A stretch of DNA of 37,567 nucleotides from a virus: the IMG/VR virus record IMGVR_UViG_3300009502_000114, positions 1 through 37,567 of that record; one strand, written 5' to 3'. Below, one piece after another: positions 28,410-34,789 of the stretch. Under the pieces are notes generated by a model. That model searched no databases. It had not been told where the DNA came from and worked only from the letters and a program-made list of their open reading frames with translations. The stretch's first letter is position 1; every line of letters starts with the position of its first letter. The translations under genes and the position numbers were made by a program.

Positions 28410-29978
28410 TTAATCCTCCAGTATACTTGTTAATATTTTATCACTATCAGATATTGCGTAGGTTTTCATAAGCTCACTATCCAGTATAACCTGCCCCATC
28501 GACAGTTGCTGTAAAACCATAACCTGATCACGCTCATTGAATTCATCTTCACGTTCCCCGATAACACTCACACGTATGAAGCCCTGTTTCTTTTCTTCCA
28601 TTGATTGTGACAGCCCATACATCCTATTAATGTGAGCGAGCTTACGTATATCTTCAGCCACATCAACTTGTCCGATATTCTTTTTCTCAATTGACTTCCG
28701 TGTTCCTTGACTTGCTGTGATCACCAAACAATGCCGACTATCTGATAACCCTTTTAATGTTACCCATGTTGTATTTGCTATTGCTCTGGGATCGGACACA
28801 CGTGAATCCTCTGGTTTTAAAATATCAGCGTAATCAATTATAATTACATCAGGAATAAATCCTTCTGTATACTCCAAAGAATTCAAATCATTTTTAATAT
28901 TTCCTATATTGGCTGAACCCGCTGGATAAGAAATCATTCTGAAGTTATCACCAAACATTTTTTGAATGCCACCCGCCTTCTTGACTAATGAAGCGGGCGT
29001 AGGGATATCCCTATGTATACGTGTGTACCACGTTGCTGCCTCATAGTCATTTTGATTGCCACGGCATTCAGTGCAGGGTCTATAAATATCATTATCATTA
29101 AATAAAGGTTTCTTATCATCCTTAGTAAACAATCGTTTCCGATTAACCCTTATACTTTTTGTGCAACTATTATTTTGATTTTTCACACAATCAAAACAGG
29201 GGTAAAGAACACCCCCACTTTTTTTGCCGTAAGCACCGATCCGTTTTAGAATTCTTTTCTCTACTTGCTTTGTTGACATTTCCAATGAAAAGAAAGCAAC
29301 CCGCTTTCTATTTAATACTGCTTGCACTGCACACTCCAAAAGAAAGAAACTTTTACCACGTTTCATTGGAGCAAGAAAAGCAACAAGCATGGAGCGATCA
29401 TGCCACCCACTCAAATCCCCCAGAGCCCCAGAGAATTTAAAAATATGATCACCACCATCTTCATCAGATTGTAAGGTATCTTTAATTATAGATGAAGCAA
29501 ATGGGTTGACCCACGTGGTAACCATCTTTGCTACTTTTTGATAATCTTGAAATTCCTGTTCTGCTTTGTCTACCCTGCCTGATTCTAAATAACGAATTGC
29601 CTTATCAGCTCTCCGTTTAATCTCCCGCTTCTTAATTGAGATCAATGCCTGATCAATAAAATACTCCACATTGAAATCAGGCTCTTGCTCGTATTTGTCG
29701 CTGATGGTTTGTAGAAAACTTTCTATCAATTCTTGTTTGGCTTCGTCAAGTGTATCACGATTGGTTGCGTAGATATCCTGAATAAGTTGTTGTGGTGCTT
29801 TATCGTAGACCATAAAATGATCTTTGCACCACGAAAATATTTTCTCCGCATAATCCGTTTCAAAGTAATTCGATTGGAGTATAGGGAGCATTCGCCTTGC
29901 AAACTGATCGGAAGTAATAAGACCCGTGATGATCTTATGCTCTATATCATTTACTATCTCACGTCTTTTTATTGTCAC
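28410..29978 (-). CDS. DnaB-like replicative helicase with a zinc-binding insertion
   Basis: The 522-aa product has an N-terminal helical domain and a RecA-like motor. Walker A is APMKRGKS (203-210), SLEMS (231-235) is the H1a motif, Walker B is VIIIDYAD (378-385), and TASQ (421-424) is motif H3. A segment of about 60 residues within the motor (about 255-310) contains CFDC, NNSC and CTEC, four or five Cys that should bind zinc. Such an insertion is known in T4 gp41-distant phage helicases but is not in DnaB. It is expected to unwind DNA with the primase of 36415-37320. Confidence 0.88.
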   Translation of the reverse strand: MTIKRREIVNDIEHKIITGLITSDQFARRMLPILQSNYFETDYAEKIFSWCKDHFMVYDKAPQQLIQDIYATNRDTLDEAKQELIESFLQTISDKYEQEPDFNVEYFIDQALISIKKREIKRRADKAIRYLESGRVDKAEQEFQDYQKVAKMVTTWVNPFASSIIKDTLQSDEDGGDHIFKFSGALGDLSGWHDRSMLVAFLAPMKRGKSFFLLECAVQAVLNRKRVAFFSLEMSTKQVEKRILKRIGAYGKKSGGVLYPCFDCVKNQNNSCTKSIRVNRKRLFTKDDKKPLFNDNDIYRPCTECRGNQNDYEAATWYTRIHRDIPTPASLVKKAGGIQKMFGDNFRMISYPAGSANIGNIKNDLNSLEYTEGFIPDVIIIDYADILKPEDSRVSDPRAIANTTWVTLKGLSDSRHCLVITASQGTRKSIEKKNIGQVDVAEDIRKLAHINRMYGLSQSMEEKKQGFIRVSVIGEREDEFNERDQVMVLQQLSMGQVILDSELMKTYAISDSDKILTSILED

Positions 29979-29990
29979 TCAACCCCCTTT

Positions 29991-30311
29991 TTATAAAGAC
30001 TCTGCCATCTGCTTTAACTTATCTATACAGGGTAAACAAATTTGTATTGTTGCACTTTCATAATCAGGTTCTTCTCCCACCTGTATAACTACAATACTGT
30101 CCTTTCCACACTCACTACATTTTAATGTAGTCCAACTATTGTTCCCAATAATATTATTTATAGTTACTGCACCAACAGTTTCAAGATCAAGAAGTTTCAA
30201 TCTTTCCAATATTTCTAATTTATCTTCACCGTAAGAATTGTTTCGGTAAGTCTGCCCCCACCTTTCAACAACACTCTTTATTATTTCTCTTTTAGTTATA
30301 ACATACATCAT
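29991..30311 (-). CDS. Zinc-ribbon hypothetical protein, 106 aa
   Basis: The ATG at 30311 has AAGG about nine bases upstream. The product begins MMYVITKREIIKSVVERWGQ and has a C-terminal zinc ribbon CSECGKDS...CLPC. The palindrome copy 3 lies 13 bases upstream, next to the binding site. Unrecognised. Confidence 0.68.
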   Translation of the reverse strand: MMYVITKREIIKSVVERWGQTYRNNSYGEDKLEILERLKLLDLETVGAVTINNIIGNNSWTTLKCSECGKDSIVVIQVGEEPDYESATIQICLPCIDKLKQMAESL

Positions 30312-30323
30312 ATGAAGCACCCT

Positions 30324-30341
30324 TGTCCAAACGTTTGGACA
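30324..30341. repeat. 18-bp perfect palindrome, copy 3 of 3
   Basis: TGTCCAAACGTTTGGACA, extended to 20 bp (TTGT...ACAA), in the 35-bp gap between two small genes, with the same flank as copy 1. It overlaps the region of the downstream gene's ribosome binding site, so a bound protein could block transcription passing through or translation starting there. Confidence 0.85.
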
Positions 30342-30346
30342 ACTAA

Positions 30347-30520
30347 TTATTTGTATATCTTTTGCATATTTTTAGAACAAGACACCATACCAATACCTGT
30401 AATTGCTTGCCAGTAATACTGCATATAAATACATTTCAGACAAACAATACTGCCAACTTGTATATGCATTCCTTTTTCATCTATCCTAAAAGGACAATTT
30501 TCAAAGAATTTAAGTTCCAT
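30347..30520 (-). CDS. Small Cys-rich protein, 57 aa
   Basis: The ATG at 30520 follows AAGGGAGAAAA. The product is MELKFFENCPFRIDEKGMHI, then VCLKCIYMQYYWQAITGIGM, then SCSKNMQK. It has four Cys that could form a zinc site. No family is recognised. Confidence 0.65.
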   Translation of the reverse strand: MELKFFENCPFRIDEKGMHIQVGSIVCLKCIYMQYYWQAITGIGMVSCSKNMQKIYK

Positions 30521-30752
30521 TTTTTCTCCCTTCAAATAATATCATTTCTACAATATTAGATCTGTGTAAAAACCTTCCCGACACTACGATTGTTTTCCCA
30601 AAAGCATCTTCAACTGTTCCAACTTTCGGAAAAAAATAACCACGTCCTGATTTATCAATATCCTCATTTTGTAAATATTCTACATCTTCACCAATAAGAT
30701 TCTTGGCTTCTTTTACTGTTCTTGGTTTTATGTTTTCCCCTTCTAAATACAT
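30510..30752 (-). CDS. Hypothetical protein, 80 aa
   Basis: The ATG at 30752 follows AAAGGAAGGG. The product is MYLEGENIKPRTVKEAKNLI, then RGYFFPKVGTVEDAFGKTIV, ending FEGRKNGT. It has an SH3-barrel-like beta pattern. It overlaps the next gene by 11 bases. Unrecognised. Confidence 0.65.
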   Translation of the reverse strand: MYLEGENIKPRTVKEAKNLIGEDVEYLQNEDIDKSGRGYFFPKVGTVEDAFGKTIVVSGRFLHRSNIVEMILFEGRKNGT

Positions 30753-30753
30753 T

Positions 30754-30993
30754 TTATCCCTTCCTTTGATTCCAATCTTCAGCAAGTCTATCAGGTCTTC
30801 CATACCACCCATAAGAATCCTGACCTATTATACACTCACAATCCCTATTATCCTGATGCTTCAAAGTAAAGCCAAATGCATCTAAGAAGATTCCCATCCG
30901 TGTACCACAAAAAGGACAAAGCTTTAAATTATCCTGCAACTCTTTTAGTTCATCAATTGTTTTGATATTTTTTTCAACTCTTTTCTTTTTCAT
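30754..30993 (-). CDS. Lar-like restriction alleviation protein
   Basis: The 79-aa product reads MKKKRVEKNIKTIDELKELQ, then LKLCPFCGTRMG, then DNRDCECIIG, and ends AEDWNQRKG. The order LxxCPFCG...C..C...W..R is that of the Lar family (type I restriction alleviation), here with a Cys-rich centre. Lar modulates host restriction-modification. The family assignment is by pattern and the activity is untested. The ATG at 30993 follows GGGGGAAAGC. Confidence 0.6.
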   Translation of the reverse strand: MKKKRVEKNIKTIDELKELQDNLKLCPFCGTRMGIFLDAFGFTLKHQDNRDCECIIGQDSYGWYGRPDRLAEDWNQRKG

Positions 30994-31402
30994 TGCTTTC
31001 CCCCTTCTTAGTCCACCGTCTGATGGTACAACGTGCACCCCTAACACCAAATTTATCGGTAAAAAAACTATCTTGTGAACTGAAATAATTATCTACTTCC
31101 CAACCTTCAGGACATTGTTGAAGAGCAATCTTATATGCTTCCTTTTTCCTATCACCATATGGAAGCTCTCGCTCATCAAAAGGAAAACTGAATGATTTAT
31201 TTTCATGTAACATGCCAATTTTTTCTAACTGGTAAACTTCACATTTTGTTACTGGTGTGTAGCTTAATCTTGAAAAAGCTGACATAACTTCTTGTTGTGA
31301 TAAATGAATATCCAAAAAAGTTAATGTTGAATCATCATCATGTAATTGAATATTCATCCCCTCTTCACTAAACAACATTGTTATTTTTGCATTTACTTTC
31401 AT
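30974..31402 (-). CDS. Hypothetical protein, 142 aa, first gene of the helicase operon
   Basis: The product begins MKVNAKITMLFSEEGMNIQL. It includes FLDIHLSQQEVMSAFSRLSY, and the C-terminus has FGVRGARCTIRRW, then KKGESNEKEKS. The ATG at 31402 follows AGGTGGGGGG, about 25 bases past the promoter at 31428. Unrecognised. Confidence 0.68.
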   Translation of the reverse strand: MKVNAKITMLFSEEGMNIQLHDDDSTLTFLDIHLSQQEVMSAFSRLSYTPVTKCEVYQLEKIGMLHENKSFSFPFDERELPYGDRKKEAYKIALQQCPEGWEVDNYFSSQDSFFTDKFGVRGARCTIRRWTKKGESNEKEKS

Positions 31403-31427
31403 AGCCACCCCCCACCTTTCTAAAAAC

Positions 31428-31453
31428 ATTATACCATAGTTTTTTTATTTTTT
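31428..31453 (-). promoter_or_regulatory. Repeated extended -10 promoter, copy at 31428
   Basis: The minus strand reads AATAAAAAAACTATGGTATAAT, the same TGG-TATAAT core as 9041, 23620 and 28027, with a slightly different A/T tract. It starts the operon that leads to the helicase. Confidence 0.7.
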
Positions 31454-31463
31454 TTATAATTTT

Positions 31464-32840
31464 TTAAATAATCATCTGCACACGCTCTTCTACCACACCA
31501 CCAGCTCCCCTGTCTTCTTCCTGCATTATCGCCATATCAAACAACCACGCTGGCACTTGATCCTTCATCGCTGGTGTCAAAAGCCAATGCGGTTTTATCC
31601 GCTTACCCTCTGCGTACCTCAACAGTACTTCGATTAATGTTTCAGCTAATTTATAAATAGGAATATTCCTGTATTCACCATACATCCGATCATTGTTTTG
31701 GTTAAAATATTCTTGCCAATATGCTGCTGCTTTTTTAAATGAATTTAGTTCTTCATTAGTAAAAGTTGCAGACATGTTTTCTAAAACCTGTTTTTTATAT
31801 TCATTTATAAGGCTCTCTGTCAAGATTGGATAGATGTCTTTGACTACATTGATACGCTTTGGTTCATTGTTTAGGCAGTAAATGAAGAATGACGAACCAT
31901 ACCCGTTCTTACTTGCCCCATATTTATTATAAACAAATTTAAAAAGTGAGAATTTCTGCAATGTTTCTTTGTAACCTTTACCAAAAGGCTCATGCTCAGG
32001 ACTAAAAGCCAGTAAAGCAAATCTGTTAATTGTAGTAACAATTTCTTTTGCTGAAAATTTACGACCAGCGTAATCTTTGTATTCTAAGACATTATTAAAA
32101 GCAGTGCCATTCAATAACTTTAAAATAATATCACAATCATTTTTGTATCCTTTAGGGGCACACTCTGGGGAATTGGTAAACAGATTTTTACTTGCCCAGT
32201 AATCCAGCTTATTAGTTACTGATGAACTATGTAAATCCGTTTTTATTGTTTTTGGTAAGAGGGATATTTTTGTATTATTTTTTCTTAGTAAGAAGGAATT
32301 TCTTGGGATTATATTTGAAAAAAGTTGATCAGGTGTATCGATAGATACGCCTTTAGGCTTTTGATTTTCTTCTTTAGTCTTATTATTAGTCTTATTAATA
32401 GTGGTCGATACGTGGGATGACTTGTCATCGATACGTGGGATGACTTGTCGTTCCATTTGGAACGATAGCCCCTTATCTTTTGTTAACTCTTCAAGTGGTT
32501 TTTGGATCATGTTTATTATAATATCATGGTTTATTTTAAAGTGATTTTTTGCGGGAGTTCCTCGTTTTACCACACTGATTAATTTTGCATCCTTTAATTT
32601 TTTCAAACAATCAGATTGAATATGGTGTGAAAAAAAAGTATCTTCAAACATATTCTCTTGTGTATTAAAAAACCATTCCCCATCTATTAGCATTCCATGT
32701 TTTTCAAAGTATATTTCCTTTGACATAAGTACAGCTAAGTATAATGCAGCATCACTGTTTTCCAAAACACACATTATTTTTTTATTTACCATAATAAAAT
32801 CTATCCCTAAAAGTCCTCTGGAGATTTCTTTATTACTCAT
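31464..32840 (-). CDS. Replication initiator-like protein (RepA/DnaD type)
   Basis: The N-terminal domain (about 25-115) looks like a winged helix: LENSDAALYLAVLMSKEIYF, then HHIQSDCLKKLKDAKLISVV and GTPAKNHFKINHD. A polar linker (120-200) follows, then a helical C-terminal domain ending with a flexible tail. This is the layout of phage initiators and helicase loaders such as lambda O and DnaD-like proteins. Its coding region carries repeats at 32335-32465 that look like an origin, as lambda ori lies within O. Helicase and primase genes are nearby. Confidence 0.65.
   Translation of the reverse strand: MSNKEISRGLLGIDFIMVNKKIMCVLENSDAALYLAVLMSKEIYFEKHGMLIDGEWFFNTQENMFEDTFFSHHIQSDCLKKLKDAKLISVVKRGTPAKNHFKINHDIIINMIQKPLEELTKDKGLSFQMERQVIPRIDDKSSHVSTTINKTNNKTKEENQKPKGVSIDTPDQLFSNIIPRNSFLLRKNNTKISLLPKTIKTDLHSSSVTNKLDYWASKNLFTNSPECAPKGYKNDCDIILKLLNGTAFNNVLEYKDYAGRKFSAKEIVTTINRFALLAFSPEHEPFGKGYKETLQKFSLFKFVYNKYGASKNGYGSSFFIYCLNNEPKRINVVKDIYPILTESLINEYKKQVLENMSATFTNEELNSFKKAAAYWQEYFNQNNDRMYGEYRNIPIYKLAETLIEVLLRYAEGKRIKPHWLLTPAMKDQVPAWLFDMAIMQEEDRGAGGVVEERVQMII
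32335..32465. other. Candidate replication origin inside the initiator gene
   Basis: The linker-coding DNA contains a tandem 22-base repeat at 32405-32426 and 32428-32449 (TCGATACGTGGGATGACTTG then TC). It is read in two different protein frames, so it is not a protein repeat. Flanking it are the palindromes GTATCGATAGATAC (32335-32348) and TCGTTCC-ATTT-GGAACGA (32448-32465), and two A/T-rich 12-mers (TAGTCTTATTAT/A) at 32375-32398 that could be the melting region. Confidence 0.5.
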
Positions 32841-32842
32841 AA

Positions 32843-33520
32843 TTATACCACCTCCTGATATTTACTGTTTTTAGTTAAATTATCATGTGCCCAAAGTGGC
32901 TGTAAGTTTGTGTAATGGCACGCTTGTAAAAATTGTTCACGGTCTGTTAAGTCAAATTTACATAAAGGTTTGATGTGGTCAATGTGTATTTCTTTTCCTA
33001 GCAAATCCCAAGTCATGCCTTCTTGGAATTGATTTCCCAAATGTATTTTTAATTCAGGAATAGTACATCCTAAATCACGTACTGCTGATCCTGTTTTATA
33101 ATTACCTTTTAAAGCTTTATATAATCGACTTCGTAATAGACTACTGATTTTGCCTTTATCAGTTTGTCGGTATTCTTTAGAAGATTGTTTGCATCTATCA
33201 GATTGCTTGTATTCTTTTCGGTAGTGTTTGTTTTTATCAGTTTGATAGTACTTTTTATACTTTTCAGATTGGTGATACTTTTTTTTATATTCTTTTTGAT
33301 ATTGCTTGCGGTTATCTGTTTGTTGGTAATCCCTATATTTTTCAGATTGTTGGTATTCTTTTTGATATTGCTTGCATCTATCAGATTGCTGATACGCTTT
33401 TCTGCAATTTTTACAATATATATCAAACCCATCTTTGCCACTTTTATTTTTATAAAAATACTCAGTAGTTCGTGGGAATTTCTTTTTGCAATGTGAACAT
33501 TCTTTTCTTGGGTTTACCAC
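32843..33520 (-). CDS. HNH endonuclease with a Gln/Lys/Tyr repeat linker
   Basis: The GTG at 33520 is the start because GGAG lies seven bases upstream; the further-upstream frame runs into the structured element. The product has an N-terminal zinc ribbon (CSHCKKKFPRTTEYFYKN, then CKNC). A long repetitive linker follows, built of units like YQQSDRCKQYQKEYQQSEKY and YKQSDRCKQSSKEYRQTDK. A C-terminal HNH-like nuclease ends it (IHIDHIKPLCKFDL...NLQPLWAHDNLTK). It is the third HNH gene in the window. It lies between the initiator and the structured 125-bp element. Confidence 0.82.
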   Translation of the reverse strand: MVNPRKECSHCKKKFPRTTEYFYKNKSGKDGFDIYCKNCRKAYQQSDRCKQYQKEYQQSEKYRDYQQTDNRKQYQKEYKKKYHQSEKYKKYYQTDKNKHYRKEYKQSDRCKQSSKEYRQTDKGKISSLLRSRLYKALKGNYKTGSAVRDLGCTIPELKIHLGNQFQEGMTWDLLGKEIHIDHIKPLCKFDLTDREQFLQACHYTNLQPLWAHDNLTKNSKYQEVV

Positions 33521-33542
33521 TTGTTTTCTCCATAAAATAAAA

Positions 33543-33667
33543 AAAGCTGTCTTATACAAAAAAGTGAGGCATGACAGAAAGAAGGTACACTTATGTCAAT
33601 GCCTAATCCTTCGGGGAGAGCATGACTGTGAAAAACATCACGCCTCACCTTTGTATAAGACAGCTTT
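33543..33667 (-). ncRNA. 125-bp inverted-repeat structured element (terminator-like RNA or MITE)
   Basis: The arms AAAGCTGTCTTATACAAA (33543-33560) and their complement (33650-33667) are a perfect 18-bp inverted repeat. An inner GTGAGGC/GCCTCAC pair (33564-33570, 33642-33648) extends it. The core can also form AGGCATGACA/TGTCAATGCCT, which competes with the inner stem. On the minus strand the right-hand arm is followed by CTTTTTTTATTTT, so the RNA would end there. The ends resemble the Tn5-type CTGTCT-TATACA, so a MITE is an alternative. No gene lies in it. Confidence 0.6.
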
Positions 33668-33668
33668 A

Positions 33669-33866
33669 AATTAATACTATATTTCAAAATTTCTACCTTC
33701 TTTCCAAGAGTGCCCGAATTCACTCTTCCCTCTATAATAAGCGGATTATACCCTTATATTTTGTTAACCACTTGAAATTACTGTGATATCATGATACAAC
33801 TCATATAATTTCTGCATTTGTTTATCAACTATTACATTATATCGCAAACTTTGTCAATAAGAAAAG
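33669..33866 (-). promoter_or_regulatory. Intergenic promoter region ahead of the structured element
   Basis: The minus-strand block at 33731-33751 (GTATAATCCGCTTATTATAG) is a 20-of-21 match to the packaging-operon promoter at 4040-4060, with TATAAT at 33750-33745 and no -35 box. Just after it, AGAGTGAATTCGGGCACTCT can form a 6-bp hairpin. A perfect TTGACA (33857-33852) lies further upstream but has only a weak -10 at the right distance. The region holds no convincing gene. It would transcribe the 125-bp element and the HNH gene. Confidence 0.5.
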
Positions 33867-34409
33867 TTACTCATTTTTATTCCTTTCACTTATAAAATTA
33901 AAATTGTTTGGTTTATACTTCATTATTTCATGTATCTCTTCAAATGAATATGGATAAAATCGTTCATGGTTACTACTCACTGTATCAACTCCAATATCCA
34001 TCTGCTTACCTACACCTGCTAATCCCCCGTGGGCATGCCCGTAAAGATTCCAGCTATTATAATGGCTACGACCCCATGTACGCATTGCATAATGACATAC
34101 CACAACATAAACCCCATTAATATTCTTTTCCCACATTTCATGAAATCCTTGACTCATCCAGTAATCATGTGATCCACGAATAAAATAATGAGTGCCATTT
34201 AAACACTTAATTATATTTTGAGTGTCTTGATAATTAGCAAACGAAAAATCACCAGCGTGAATTACCATGTCTTTTTTATTTTTCACCACCTCATTATGCC
34301 TATCTACCAATGTGGTAAACATGTCCTTTATTGTTGCAAATGGTCTGTTGGCATATTTAATTATGTTTGCGTGAAAGTAATGCTCATCTGCTGTAAAAAA
34401 ATAATTCAT
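33867..34409 (-). CDS. Calcineurin-like phosphoesterase, 180 aa
   Basis: It has metallophosphoesterase motifs in order: FTADEHYFHANII (D7, H9), VIHAGDFSFA (GD), FIRGSHDYW (GSHD), VCHYAMRTW and LYGHAHGG (GHxH). It is a short single-domain member. It lies near the RtcB gene, so a role in trimming RNA ends before ligation is conceivable but unproved. The ATG at 34409 overlaps the previous gene by 26 bases. Confidence 0.85.
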   Translation of the reverse strand: MNYFFTADEHYFHANIIKYANRPFATIKDMFTTLVDRHNEVVKNKKDMVIHAGDFSFANYQDTQNIIKCLNGTHYFIRGSHDYWMSQGFHEMWEKNINGVYVVVCHYAMRTWGRSHYNSWNLYGHAHGGLAGVGKQMDIGVDTVSSNHERFYPYSFEEIHEIMKYKPNNFNFISERNKNE

Positions 34410-34611
34410 TATACTCTCTCCCTTCTACATACGATTTTGCTTTTTGTTTTTTTCTCAGCCTCGTTATTTTTGCCAATGCTATTTTTGCTTCTCTTGGTGT
34501 TGCATATTTTTCAAAAAATATAACAGAACAGCTTCTCCCCCCTTCTGATGTTCCACAGAAATGCAACCCTTCAAATACTGGTGCTCCACACTCGTAACAA
34601 TAATTACTCAT
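34384..34611 (-). CDS. Small zinc-ribbon protein, 75 aa
   Basis: MSNYCYECGAPVFEGLHFCG has a CxxC and a further Cys, followed by helix-rich EAKIALAKITRLRKKQKA. It starts in an ATGA overlap with the preceding small gene. It resembles other phage zinc-ribbon proteins. Function is unknown. Confidence 0.68.
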   Translation of the reverse strand: MSNYCYECGAPVFEGLHFCGTSEGGRSCSVIFFEKYATPREAKIALAKITRLRKKQKAKSYVEGREYNELFFYSR

Positions 34612-34778
34612 GCTATTTTCCCCAAACTATATTTCTCCATCGCCTCACTTATCTTAATAGTACTTTCAAGTGTTAATTCTCCACCTTCTGGGAATGGTTC
34701 TGAATACAATATTTTACCCTGTAAATCTTTGACCATAATCATTTTTGCCACATTATCAATTACTAATTTTGCTTTCAT
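34608..34778 (-). CDS. Small protein, 56 aa
   Basis: The ATG follows GGATAGGGGGT. The product is MKAKLVIDNVAKMIMVKDLQ, then ILYSEPFPEGGELTLESTIK, ending EKYSLGKIA: a two-strand beta start and an acidic helix. It lies between the RtcB gene and the zinc-ribbon gene. Unrecognised. Confidence 0.65.
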   Translation of the reverse strand: MKAKLVIDNVAKMIMVKDLQGKILYSEPFPEGGELTLESTIKISEAMEKYSLGKIA

Positions 34779-34789
34779 TATTTTACCCC

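Noticed and set aside
33109-33441. 110-aa Asn/Lys-rich minus-strand frame inside the HNH gene
   Set aside because: It is a shifted reading of the repeat linker, lacks the zinc and HNH motifs and has no ribosome binding site.
33164-33496. Plus-strand hydrophobic ORF opposite the HNH gene
   Set aside because: Its Leu/Ile/Phe-rich sequence is the antisense of the Gln/Lys/Tyr repeat linker.
33543-33667. HEARO/omega-RNA of an IscB-type system
   Set aside because: A structured RNA beside an HNH gene suggested this, but the neighbouring HNH protein lacks RuvC motifs and the other IscB domains, and the element is shorter than such RNAs.
33514-33723. 69-aa minus-strand ORF across the structured element
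   Set aside because: It runs through both arms of the inverted repeat, starts with GTG and has no protein-like pattern. The RNA structure explains the sequence better.
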